From Aphanomyces cochlioides (Eukaryota; Oomycota; Saprolegniomycetes; Saprolegniales; Verrucalvaceae), in assembly GCA_019828595.1 (NCBI GenBank), contig JAHQRK010000010.1, forward strand, positions 62,001 through 126,000: a DNA stretch of 64,000 nucleotides, in the 5' to 3' direction. This document shows positions 11,955 to 23,943 of the stretch, in pieces (positions within the stretch are counted from its first letter, which is position 1; each line of letters starts with the position of its first letter). The position numbers and the translations under genes were made by a program. A model generated the notes under the pieces. The model saw only the letters and a list, made by a program, of their open reading frames with translations, made no database searches and was not told the DNA's origin.

Positions 11955-12562
11955 CGTATCGACACCTTCGTCAAGTTGGCTCCTTTGACTGAAAGCGCCG
12001 TGTGGGTGACGAAGAAAGGCGGATTGGCAAGTGGACTCCCCTAAGTTCGCCCTTATTGTTGGCTAGCAACAGGGACTTTTTTACAGCTCTTATTACTGTA
12101 ATTAAAAAAGACACTTTTAAAAGACACTATTTTATTCATCTACTAGTATTGCGTTGCACGTAAACGAAGTGACACGCATGACAAAATGATTTCGAGCTGC
12201 ATGATATTGCCTCTCGTTTAAACCTTCCAACCTGCTTCCCAGCTTTGTCGAGCACCATTGATGCATTTAACTCTCTACTTTTTGTTGATGCTAATGTTGT
12301 GTGCGTATTCTGTATTCACAGGATGGAGGTTTGTTGAGTGCGCGTTGGCCCCATCTGCCACATCACATGAAATAATATCCAAACGGGGAGGTCAAAGGCT
12401 GGACAAGACGATGGAACTTCTTTGGAAAGTCGAAAAAGTAGTTAGATGAGCATGAGGTCATCGAAATAATTATTATTGCACGAACTGAAACAGAAGAAAC
12501 TCGGAAATGTTGAAGAAATTTAAATGTAAAAATGTCTCTTATATAGCAATAAAGCCCAGCCC
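11955..12562. other. Intergenic between myosin 5' end and glucan synthase 3' end
   Basis: AT-rich, presumably holding the myosin promoter and the glucan synthase 3' end. One plus-strand open frame (12258-12449, 63 codons) begins with a hydrophobic stretch resembling a signal peptide (FLLMLMLCAYSVFTG). It has no recognisable family and may be chance. Confidence 0.45.
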
Positions 12563-15500
12563 TTACACAACTCGTTGACTTGGAAGAGCGACGGCGTTGT
12601 GAGGTGATTCAAATGCCTTGTAATCATCTTGGTTCTTCGGGGTTTTCATAGAAGAGCGGCGTGATATGCCACGAGAACGCAAGAAAGAATGGGATCGAGA
12701 CGCTCTAGAGACGCTCATTTCCTCCTCCTCCTGTGCTTTAATGGCAGCCTTCTCTTTGACTTTTTCTCCCTTGAGCTGAATTGCACCATGTTGGTTACTG
12801 GCGCAGTATAGCAGAAGCACAACCGTGACAAGTATGGCCAAGACAGCCATAATAATGTTGCAAATCATAAACGATGGTCGTGCAGCAAACACAGCAGTTT
12901 GAACGCCGTAGTAAACTGTGAAAGACAACGCGACATATCGCATGCGGTAACCCGCGGGAAACAGTTCGATCGCCGATAGCCACGTGGCAGTTGCTAGGCT
13001 GAAAGCTGCTGTAAAATATAGTACAAACAGCGCAACATCCATGAAGGAGTCGGCAACTGATGATTGCAGCTTCTCCAGAGCCAATGCAACAATGGACATA
13101 CCAGCCACCAAAGGCAAAATATCTTTCAGCAACGTCTTGCGTCGAAGACCGTCGATACTGAACAAGCCCATCATCGCACCCAGCATCAACATTAATCCAA
13201 ACTGCCATTGCCATGGCGAGGCATTAACACCTGCACCAGCTTTAGAAGTCTTCACGGATTCACGCTTCAAAATTGAGTTTGACATCGCTAATCCAAGCAT
13301 TGCTTGAAGCAGCACAGAAAGGAAGACACGAATAGGAATATTAGGGTGCTCTTTTGGCCAAATTGTGCCTTTCAAGTCTTCCAATTCACCCATAATATCG
13401 TGCTTCTGGCGAAGACGAACGAGGGTTGCTTCAGCTTCTTTCTTACGGTCTTTGCGATACAACCACACTGGGCTTTCAGGAATAAAGATGGCACCGATCA
13501 AAAGCAAAACAAGAGGACTTCCACCATAAATAAAATGGTATCGCCAGTCATTCCTTGGCTTACTTTTCCAATCAGTGTCAAGCTGTGTGTAGTTCAATTG
13601 ATACAACAAGAGCGACTCAATGAAGTACCCGATAGAGCTTCCAAAGACAAACATGACAACTGCTTTACATTTCCAGTCTTGAGTACAAATTTCGTAATTG
13701 TACACGCAGATGCAGATGCTCAACATGGCAACTCCGACAGTGCACACACAGACTCCAACAATAATCAGAGCACCATTCGAGGCTGCCATCATGAGGCCAA
13801 TACCCGCCAGAGTAACAACCGTGGATGAAATGATCGTCATTTTGCGGCCCAAAGAAAAGCACAATAGACAAGAGAGCAGGATACCGGCAATTGAAGCTGC
13901 ACTACCAAATGTACCTAAGTTCAACTTCAAACTATCTTGGGACATGGACAGTGAGTCTTTGTGAGTATCCAGGAAGTATTGGAATGACTCGTTGACCATG
14001 TGGTAAGTACTTTCGTTGACGTATCCAAGCGATAATGCGGCACACGTTATCCAGCCGTGAGTAAATCCACCAAAGAGCCCAGTAAACATACTGATGGTTG
14101 CCGCATACTCTCCACCCGTTGAAAGAGCTTTCGAGAAACCTTCGTTGTACATCATGCGAGTTTGAATAGTATGCATGAAAGGAATCGCCGACAGGATCAC
14201 CAATGGAACGAGCAATATTAATCCAAGCAATGAGTCGAACAAATAGCCGAGTTGTTGCACAAGACCCCATTTGGCGAACGCAATGCCACAAACACCGTTG
14301 AGAATTATGAAGTATTGCAGCAAAGTGTACAAGCCGGCGTAAGTTGCTAACATGAAGCTCCAATGTTTCATACCGACGCTTCCCCACTTCAAAATTGTAC
14401 CGAGTAAAATTACACCTCCAAACGAGCAACCAATGACGAAAACCACGTAGAACATACCACGGTACAGTCTTGCTTTGTTTCCAAAACACATCGTTGAACC
14501 GAAGCCGATCAACCACAAAATCAAAGCGACAGCACCAATTGCTGCAAATAAAGTGCCCACGTCTTTCAAATCAAAGTCATGAGTGAAGATGTAATAGGCA
14601 ACCAACACGTGGCGGAATTCTCGGATGGCATACGATAATCGCGAGGTTACCGAGATAGGACGGTAGAGGTCAGCTTCAGATTGCCACCATGCAGTCCAGG
14701 AGTCTGAGTCAACGTTGAGATCGTCAGATGGGGTGGTTGACATCCAAGTAAACCAGTTCGTGGCATCTACACGGGTCTTACCAAAGTCGAAGCCGTCAGT
14801 ATTGTAGAGGAACGGAGCTACAAGCCAGCAAACGACCAAAAGCCACACGGCAAATGAGGCCACTCCGTAGGATTGACCTTTCTCCTTGAATGAATCCAAG
14901 TTTTGGATGTACAGAGGGACGTTGCCACTGCAATCATTCTGGCTACAATACTCGTCACGGACCCCGACTCCAAAATTGAACGTGCCGTAGATTCCAAAAA
15001 ATACTATCAAGGCCATAAGTTCAAGAGCCTTACGATAATGGGACGCTGCATACTCTTTGAAGAAGCTCACAAACGTGTTTCGCGTGATAGCAAAACCACG
15101 ACCAGTACCTCTGTACTTTGAGCCACCACGTTGAATAGCTACGTCATAGAAATGTGCCTTGGTTCCGGTCTCAAAAATGTAGAATACAGGTCCCAAAGTA
15201 ATAATGAGCTCGATAAAATTGAGGACAGCTTGACGAATGCCCATTTCCACGATCAAAGTTGCCATGAGAGGAATTGTCATGAGCATACCAAATTGGAAAA
15301 TAAACTGAGTGTTCATAACAGAAGCCAAGTTGTCAAAGTCGGACGTAATTTTGATGGCTTGGTATTCAACATCAGAGTGCAATGCAACGTACAATTTTGC
15401 ATAGGCGTACACAAAGACACAGACGACAGTCAGGTAGTTAGAAATGTAGAATCCCATGTGGGAATAATACATTGCGTTCAAGCGGAAAAAGTCCATGCCA

Positions 15501-18500
15501 CTTCCCATTCGATGTGCGTCACGTGACAGAGAACTTTCTGCACTACCATTCGCCAACTTGGCTTCGAAGGCGTTGATGTGACTCAACGTGACATCACGAC
15601 CTTTGCCGCACTGCATAAATTCAACATGAATGACTTTGCCGCCACGAAGAGCACAATTGTAACCAGCGAAGACATCTTCACTCAAGTTGATTCCCTTTGA
15701 AGCCTTTGATACACCGCCGTTTGTCATGACATACACTTTGTCAAATACATCCGGGTGACCATAGTGCATACGAGTCTGCAAAGGATTCGCCATGACACGT
15801 TGAGTCAATGTCACAAACACAAGTTCCTGAAGGGTCATAAATCGAGCAAGAGACGACGCCTTGGCTGTGAAGACATGCTCTTTCATACCAATAATTTGAG
15901 CTCCTTTGCCAGACGCCAAGAAGTTAGGCATTTTCAATGTTTCTTCGAAGTAATGCTCTTGATTCATATCAATCGTCTGAATGAACTCACCACGGGTGAA
16001 TGGAATGGCAATGTTCTGGTTTTCAGGTTTACCTTCACCAACGATAGGATGGCCAGGCAATTCGTACCGATAGACTTCAACAATTTCTTCACCATCTGAC
16101 TTTACCAAGACGCAATCGTATCGATCAGGTTCACCAGCGACACCTGGAACACATTCCATAAAACTCACACGCCAATTGGTGTACTTGCGCATCAGCAAAT
16201 CAATATCGGCCGCCCGTGGGTCGTTGTTTTGGCATTGCTGAGAGTAAATTTGGCACGAAGTGATGTACGAAAACTTCATGCCCACAATGTGATCCATTTG
16301 TTGAATTTTTTCTTCATGAGACATAGATTGATCACTACCGATTTCGAGCCAGCGCAGCATTTTGATGGCATCTTCATACAGCATCATACCATGAACAGTG
16401 CGTGCAAGTGTTTGGCCACGCATGGAAGCCCACAATCGAACTTGAATTGGCGATGAGCTCATAGCTTCTTCAGTACTGGAGGCATTCATTCGTTCAAGGA
16501 AATTTTCCCATTCTTCTGGATGAAGGGTAATCAAATACTTCAAAATGCTCAAATCGGCACGACCAACTTTGTTCTTCGTGGCTTTATCTTCGACTTGACG
16601 GAAAAGAGGGTTAAGATCCACACGTCCGTTCAATTCTTCCAAGGAATACAACACTGGCTCGTTGTAATATGGCGTCACAACTGAAAATGAATGCATCGAC
16701 TGAATGGCATCAACTTCAGGGATGTGCATATTCAGCGAGTTCAAGAAAAAACTCATGCGACGTTGGGCTTCGGCGCATCGAGGCAGCGCGTCGGCAACAT
16801 CAAGGGTCAGAAGGAAGAACAAACGTGTGCAAAGTGACATCGTATTGTCAGATCCTTGAACAGATGACGATGATTGACGGTCATCATCCTCAACAACAGC
16901 ATCCACGAACATAGTTGCCATTTGATTCAATTGATACGAAACATCGGGGGCAACTCGAATGAACTTTGCTCCCTGAAGTCTTTGGCTTACCCAGTCAATG
17001 GGCAAAACTTTTTCCAAAGTCGAAAAGAGATGTTGGACACGTTCAATCACAGCACCAACATGGTCACGCAGACACTCAAGTCCACCATTTTCGTCATTTG
17101 GCTCCGGCATGTCCAACAGGCAAGCCAATAAATCAACGAAATTTTCGCGCAATTGTGGGATGTGGCTTAAATCAGCTTTTCGAAGAGCTTCTTCGGGTTT
17201 GTCATTCATAAAGTGGAAAATCTCATTGACACTGGAGTCAGGAGGTCCAAGCAACTTCAAAAGAATTTGAATTCCAAGAGAAGCTGAATTGAGGGTGACA
17301 TCCAAAAGTCCATCCTTTTCAAGAGATTTTTGCAATTTTGACGACCAAGATCTCGATTGTCCAATAACATCACAAGCAGTCGAGGCTTTTCCTGCAAGCA
17401 AAAAGATCGGATCATCAACTTGGCCAGAGGACGAAATTTGATACTGCAAAATTGCCGATTCGCGGTGGTCAATCAAATCCGACAATCGGAAGCTGCTCAC
17501 ACATTCATTCCACACAACGGAAAAACGCAAACGAGCTTGGGTTTCGGGTGCGCTGAGCTTAGCATCACCACCTGTCAAAACGCTCCGTGCAACTTTTGAT
17601 ACAACCTTTTTGTCGAAAAGAGTTGGAGCGAGTTTCAACTTGGCGATGAATTGATTTACACGGGAAGAGTGACCAATTTTCATGCGGATACCGATGAATC
17701 CACTAAGACATCATTAAAAAAGGGCTTAAGAGCTCACGGCTTACCCAACGACAGATTGAAAAATTGCTAGCCAAATCTATGAGGAAATTAAAAAAATTAA
17801 GATACGCTACAATGATTGGAATACCTGAGTGTCGTACATGTACACCAAAAACATCGGCGCCCATAATGCAATAATGAATGCCAAATTGTGGAAACCTGGG
17901 ATCGAGCTGTTTGACTAGGCAAAGTTTACCGAAAGCATAGGAACAGTATGTTTACCTGGACAACATCTAAGTCGTACAGCTCAACACTTGGAATGACGAG
18001 GGGACGAATCATTAATTCCAAGTTGAAGATAAATTTGCAGCCAAACAAGATTAACCAAAAGATGCTGTACTTGATGAAGTCACCAGCATTTTGACCCATT
18101 TCACGTCCGATATATTGATTTCCGCTTCCTTGTAAAATGCTCAGGCACGTCCAGCCGGCAAACGCGTTCTTGCACATTGAGAAAATCGCGGCAACAACCA
18201 CAGGAATGGCGTAAATTCCGCAAATAATGTAGCCAGAGTCCAAGAACGTCTTGTTCAAGATGGGAACAGTTTCGGCAGGAGAGGCAACGATGCAGCAAAA
18301 AATACCTGTAAAAATTGCATGCCACAAGAGCCGGCAGTAGAGCGTCAAAGCGTACGACTTGTGGCTGAAAATCAAGATACCATCGATCCACACTTGAAGG
18401 ACGACTTTAAGCGCCGACAAGCCGGCATAGGAAATACCAATGCTATAAAGCGCTTGGTTACGCAAATTGGCAATTGACGAGCTGAACATATTGCTGTAAA

Positions 18501-19440
18501 CCTTGAATCCTTTGGCTGCCTGGGGTTGACTTTTCACAGCAATGTAGGAAATGACAATCAAGATGTGTAGCATCACAAGTAGGAAGAAGTAGATGCGATA
18601 AAATGCCAAGAACGGATTCAATAGCGATCTTCGTTCCTTGAAAGTCTTCACTTCGCGGCGTTCAAAAGCGCGCGCGACATTGGTTTCATCGAAACGAAGA
18701 CATTCAGATTTCCAGAAGAATTCGTTCACATCATCGTAGTTCGTAACATTCTTGTGATCCAAGCTTCCCTTGGACGATTTCTTCTTTTGCAGTGCGGGAT
18801 TCATCTTGGCCACAACATTGTACATGGGTTTGACAACATTGTTCAAGAACGCATTGTCTGCTGGCGCTACTTGCGACTTGTGCGGAACTGAGTCAAGTTT
18901 CTCGAGGCGCGACGCCATGTTGTGGTACAAGAAGCAAAGGCATTCTGGCATAAATCGCAAGTTACCTGCTTCACCCCAGATGAGGAAGAAAAGCGCCGCT
19001 TGGGTTTCCATGTCCGAGACCCATTTCGGTTTAATTCGCAAGAAACGGCACCACTTGGTGTAATTTCCAAAGACTTGTCCGTGAAGTTGTTTCAACGCGT
19101 CACCTGACGGATCCTGGCTTCCTTGTTTGGCCAAACGGAATTGTTTGTTGGCCAGCAAGACGGCCATGTGCTCCTTTTGATTCCTCATGCTGGCTGGTTG
19201 AAAGCCAAGCTGTCGTTGCAGTCGTTCAAAGACGCCGCCTCCATGTTGGCCGTTATCCAACCTCATCACACTGCTGCGTAGATCAGCCTGGAGCAACCCG
19301 TGTGGTGCTGGGTCGTCTCCAAAGCTCTGAATATCGAAATAGTTTTCTCTCGCCACACGACGTGACGAGCCGCCACCTCCGCCACTCTTTTGGCTCGAGA
19401 TCCGCGACGGATCTCGGCGTTGCTGTTGAGTCGACGACAT
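12563..19440 (-). CDS. Beta-1,3-glucan (callose) synthase with C-terminal MFS transporter domain
   Basis: Four exons (17956-19440, 17825-17914, 17745-17776, 12563-17702) joined by introns of 41, 48 and 42 bases encode 2,248 residues. The N-terminal FKS1-type domain (about 125-250) has FFLIWGEAGNLRFMPECLC, followed by membrane helices. The exon joins restore IIALWAPMFLVYMYDTQIW, typical of callose synthases. The large catalytic part includes MHYGHPDVFDK and SKGINLSEDVFAGYN (about 1180-1215). From about 1705 to 2190 the same uninterrupted exon encodes a major facilitator domain with about twelve helices and PESPVWLYRKDR, like sugar transporters. A basic, Ser-rich cytosolic tail ends the protein. 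Glucan synthases polymerise UDP-glucose into wall beta-1,3-glucan at the plasma membrane. What the transporter moves is unknown, and it may have become structural. Confidence 0.95.
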
Positions 19441-20315
19441 AGCTCGACGAGACCAACTACGGGCTAGAACGACTTGTGGAGACTAGTCTTGCCATGAACA
19501 GCGTCCGGATATGGACGACAGTTCACCTGTAACAGCCGCTTGCAGTTATCTACCGAAATAAAAATAATTTTTTGTCACTAATTTGTCCAGTTTCCATCCC
19601 ATCGAGAAAACTCTCTTCTTATTTCTATGCAAAAAATCCGATTTGCGAACACTTCAGTAATTATATTTTTCGAAACATTTCACTCAAAGGAAAACCGTTT
19701 GGGAATTAGTTGGGACATGCGCTAGTAATGTTCGTGCTCTAAGGCGTGCGCCATGGAGAGTCTGAACGCATCCATGGTACCGGGGTACATCGAAGGAAAC
19801 AAACCTGCTGGTCATAGCGTGAGACTCAAACTGTGTATACTGCATGCATTCAGCATTTGAAGAGTGGACATGCGTTTCCCAAGTTATTAATATCCCCTTA
19901 GAACTTGCGTCATGTCCATGTAAAATAGTCGACGCCAGCTGGCTGGCTCTTTATATACATTGCCCCAGTGTTGGTAGAGGTTGAAAAACAGACATTATAA
20001 TTCAAGAGATCGACATTCGACTGGATTCATCAATGCCGAGCGACGAAGAATATTGGCAGGGTGAGATGCACTCGACGGTTGTGTGATCCGATGATACTGT
20101 TGGAAAAAATCGCGATCGAGCACCAAATTTTTCATCGACTTGTGAGACGCCGACAAGCTTGAGAACAAAAGATTGTCTTTCGGTAATCTCCGATCCAGGT
20201 CTGCAACCCCTCAACCCCTTGACAAATTTCTCTAACCCTACACCCCCAACTTGAATAACTAACCCCTGCACACCCTTGGAAAAAGTTCAAATTTGAAAGA
20301 CACTCTTGCTCGCAT
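19441..20315. other. Intergenic upstream of glucan synthase
   Basis: No gene recognised. The part near 20196-20280 has repeated AACCCCT and ACCCCCAAC-like C-rich tracts. Open frames at 20002-20271 and 20132-20323 (minus) are translations of these tracts and look non-coding. It should contain the glucan synthase promoter and the 3' end of the next gene. Confidence 0.5.
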
Positions 20316-21276
20316 TTAAACACCAGCTAAATCAAGTGCAGACAATGAACGCGGAATGCTCACAGCGGCACCGTCTTCGTTGTAGTACAAGCTATCAAAA
20401 TCATCGTCAAGAGATGTTTCGCCTCGGTCGTCCCGCCGTTCGTCGAAAGGTCGTTTGAGTAAATCTGGTTTCTCACTTTCCATCGACAGACCAATCCTAC
20501 CACTGGGTAATGAGAAAGCCATGCACGGAGACAGATTGAATACATTGCTGTGACAGTGTCCAGATTGGTTCTTTCGCCAGGAGCCACAGGGACGGCTGGA
20601 TTCGTCGCATTCGCTGCACCAAGATCGTTGTCGTGGGTGGAAACGTGGGGAGTTTGAGTTGAGAGCTGCAAACCAGCTTGCGTATTGATGATCATCGTCG
20701 GGTGTTTCTAGCCACAAGTATTTCAATAAAACGTCTGATGGGCGAAAGCAATTGTACCTGTATTCTCAATCCATTCCAAAGCCATCGTGGGACATTGGCA
20801 TTTGGGGGCAGCGTGATTTCTGCCGAGAACGATGATAAGTACTCACTTTCGTCCTTTTCAACTGAATGGTCTCGTGTAAATCTGCAAAACTCTTGCAGCG
20901 TAGCAAGTTTTGTCCAGTTTTGCAGCTTGCGAAGCACCATGACGACAATTCCAATCACATTGGCACCATCCAAACAGTGCATGTAGATTGGTAAATTGTC
21001 TTTGTTCAAGATGAGTTGAATGATCGCCACCACTGTCGTGGGTGACACCGTGACTGAGTCACTCGAGTACTTCTCGGCATGAAATGTGTGATGGGCAATT
21101 CCTTCATGGACACAAAAGTCATGCAGATCTTTTGTTGGCTCTTCAGGAATCACACTGATAAGTGTCTTGAGTTTCAGTCGCCGCAAGAACCTAAAGTTTG
21201 GTAGCGTGGGGTACGCTCCACGATAGAGCCGATCTTCCACAGTCGTGAATCGAAATGGAGGGACAATCGCCGCCAT
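20316..21276 (-). CDS. SIW14/OCA-like atypical dual-specificity phosphatase, probably catalytically dead
   Basis: Three exons (20758-21276, 20544-20707, 20316-20502) with introns of 50 and 41 bases encode 289 residues. The first 170 match the plant and fungal atypical dual-specificity phosphatase family: FRFTTVEDRLYRGAYPTLPN, LKTLISVIPEEPT and a P-loop region MHCLDGANVIGIVVMVLRKL. The active-site cysteine is present, but the arginine expected five residues after it (Cys-x5-Arg) is a valine. That points to a pseudophosphatase such as some fungal OCA proteins, which act in complexes regulating stress and inositol-polyphosphate signalling. The C-terminal 115 residues are low-complexity, ending in an acidic region with DDDFDSLYYNEDG, and are not recognised. 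Family assignment is firm; loss of activity is inferred. Confidence 0.8.
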
Positions 21277-22077
21277 GATCCTTCAACCAACTCACAAATC
21301 GAGTGAACTTTCTATTTAATAACCTTTTACCATTAATGACGATAGACAATTGATTTTCAGAGGTATAAGATCTCAATATCTATAGAGCCCCGTTGATGTA
21401 CCTTCAATCGCAAGCAGAGAATTTCGGTGATAAAACAACACGCTTCCATGAAGGCCTGGCATAGGCGGGACGTGTTTTCAAAAGATGGTCAATGTGTTGT
21501 TGCTTTGGACTGGTTTGATGAATAGTTTCGTCGGTTAATAGCACATCAACGAAATCTGTGCAAATATCTACGATAGCACATAATATTCTTTGCTCGTTGA
21601 ATAAATGTTGACAACGAAACGAGATCACGTCTTACTTGGATGGAATCTCCAACACTTGTTCATCTTGCGTGGAGATCTCTGCGATGGGGCTTCGCTGATG
21701 GCAAATACTAGGACATAAGAACCTTCGACGACGTTATTGTGAGAGTCATGGGGGGAAATGTTTTGGTAAGGCAACTTAGCCTTTTTATGTGAGTTTGGAG
21801 AGCCGACGAAGTGGGGGAAGTATGGTTTCTCCTCATGCGGATTGCATAATCACTATTTCGTGCACCTGGTAGCAACAGCGCGGATCCAATTTCTTTTCAG
21901 GTAGTTTTGTCCCGAGATGGAAACGATATGAGTTGTCAAATGTATCCTACCACCTTGCACAATCAATACCGTCATTCAAAGACATGGACACGAGTCCAAA
22001 ATGTAAATGTATTGTCATATTCAAGTCAAGGAAGCAACTTGAAGAGTCATCTTCGGAATAGGTGAAGCTGAAGGACT
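21277..22077. other. Intergenic, no convincing gene
   Basis: The minus frame 21404-21628 (74 codons) has no recognisable motif and no plausible splice partner. The rest is AT-rich and should hold the promoter of the phosphatase-like gene and the 3' end of the membrane protein gene on its right. Confidence 0.4.
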
Positions 22078-23109
22078 CTAATCGTTCTTGCGGCCATTGG
22101 GATCCGTGAGGAACTTGGCATACAACAGGTTGTCACGGCTCGCGTCAATGCTTGTCATCGTGGACACTGCAAAGATGATAATCGTGACAAGGATCACCGA
22201 GCTCCACAAAATTACTTGGTACTCGGCAATGGATTCCACTGTCAATGGGGTCGGCAATGAGGCATTCGACGAGTTGGCCGCCAGCGCAGTCAATTGACGG
22301 GATACAGCCATGGATGCAGACAAAACCTTGATGTCAATCTTCATAGGACCTGACAATTGCAACAGTTGGAACCCAACGCGACCGTAGGCAGCCTCCAAGG
22401 AGCGATGGAAATCATTCACAGTCTTGGAAACGGCGACTAAGGCAACGGTTTGCTTGGCTGGGGTCAAGTTAGCCAAAGTCGAAATCGACGATACAAAAAA
22501 GCCTTTGCCAGATTTTTGTGAGTTGATATCTTCAACCACAGATCGCATGTTGGCCAGCTCGGACACAAACTTGGCATCGTCCTTGTTATTCTTGTCCAAA
22601 TCCGAAAGTTCACTCCAGAGGGCAGCTTCCTTGGCTGCTGCATCCGACAGAGAGGTGAGAGCCGTTTTATCCATGTCCGCACACACAACGCCAGAGCAGG
22701 AGACGACGCTTTGAGAGTGCTTTTGCTTGATGCCTTGGGCCAAAACGTGGGCAAGCTGGGTGAATTGACCCGACGACGCATCTTCAAGATCCAATGTCTT
22801 TTGGAAAGCGTACTGCCCCTTTTGAAGCGACACATCCGAATCGATATTTTCAAGCAAGACGAAGCCAAACGCGTTCGTATGTGCGATCAAATCGGCCACA
22901 ATAGGCAATGGACGACCCACACCCGCAAGCTGTGGCAAGGCTAACGATTCCATCGCAAGATGCGACAGAGACACAACGTCTGCCTCCACCGACACATCCT
23001 TCATCGATCCTTGGACGAGGTTCGATTCGCTGAACGAAACAGTCACTTGAGACGCCGCTGCGAGCGTCGCCAAGACGCTCACGACCGCCATCGCCGTTGG
23101 TTTCATCAT
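22078..23109 (-). CDS. V-ATPase accessory protein, renin-receptor (ATP6AP2)-like type I membrane protein
   Basis: A single exon encodes 343 residues. A signal peptide (about 1-20, MAVVSVLATLAAAS) leads a lumenal domain of about 270 residues with two cysteines close together (SCSGVVC). One membrane helix follows (VILWSSVILVTIIIFAVS, about 300-317), then a short tail with DASRDNLLYAKFLTD. The pattern EYxVxxW, membrane helix and Asp..Arg-Asp-x-Leu/Ile-Tyr tail is that of ATP6AP2, an assembly factor sitting inside the V-ATPase c-ring. The lumenal part is too diverged for me to align, so the call rests on topology and the C-terminus. An unrelated type I membrane protein remains possible. Confidence 0.65.
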   Translation of the reverse strand: MMKPTAMAVVSVLATLAAASQVTVSFSESNLVQGSMKDVSVEADVVSLSHLAMESLALPQLAGVGRPLPIVADLIAHTNAFGFVLLENIDSDVSLQKGQYAFQKTLDLEDASSGQFTQLAHVLAQGIKQKHSQSVVSCSGVVCADMDKTALTSLSDAAAKEAALWSELSDLDKNNKDDAKFVSELANMRSVVEDINSQKSGKGFFVSSISTLANLTPAKQTVALVAVSKTVNDFHRSLEAAYGRVGFQLLQLSGPMKIDIKVLSASMAVSRQLTALAANSSNASLPTPLTVESIAEYQVILWSSVILVTIIIFAVSTMTSIDASRDNLLYAKFLTDPNGRKND

Positions 23110-23943
23110 CTTGATTTTATGAAGAATAAAAAGTCTATTCTGGATTTCTTGTACTATTTATAGGGGGAGATTTGACACTTACACTAATTTATGATTCCAG
23201 CTTATCCTCAAAATACCATACCTCAAGTTAAACTTTTCTTATCCTCATGAGTTATCACAATTATGCATTTAGTGCCGTTCAGACTGAAGTAGAACCACCC
23301 ATGCTGCAGTTGTCGACGCGAGGAAGTCCTCTTATAGTATTTGATACCAAGATCGCCTTACTATAAGTGAAATAAATGGGCATGTGGTTGTATTTACCTT
23401 ATGCTGAGTACAACCTAAAGAATGGAGGGTTTACGAGTACGATAATTAATCTCTTATGAGATTTCCCATGCAAACAGATCTCTCGTGTGTGGCTCCTTTC
23501 TATAAGCTCCAAGATTTATGTATGTGCCCGGATGCGGAGACACTGGAACATTGAATACAGTTATAAGATGAGTTCCATTGAAATCTTAATGCACATCAAA
23601 GTTCCCCCAGTCCCTTCGCTTCAAACATCTTAGCAGCCCTTTCGCCCCCCTATTGCCCCTTGCAAGATGTAAAATCAAGTCGACGAACTCTGAATTTGTG
23701 ATAGGAAGCATAGTTCCAACATGTGCATCTTGGAGCTTACACGGCTCCACTAGGGATGGAAAAGTTCCACTCGTGGAAGTTGCCACTCGACATTGGCCTT
23801 AAGCAGGCCACGACGTGTGTCCACAGAGCAAAGAAAGATATGAAAGAATGATCCAAACCACACTCATCTTCATATGGAGAGGATGATTGGGATTCTGATT
23901 GACAAGATCACACTAATAAACATTGGCAAGAAAACACTTCGTC
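23110..23943. other. Intergenic between divergent genes
   Basis: Upstream region of both the membrane protein (minus, starts 23109) and ribokinase (plus, starts 23944), so it should hold two promoters. The minus frame 23586-23786 shows no family features. No repeat or RNA gene seen. Confidence 0.5.

Noticed and set aside
12258..12449. Small secreted-protein gene
   Set aside because: Only a hydrophobic start supports it; 63 codons, no homology, lying in the 3' region of another gene.
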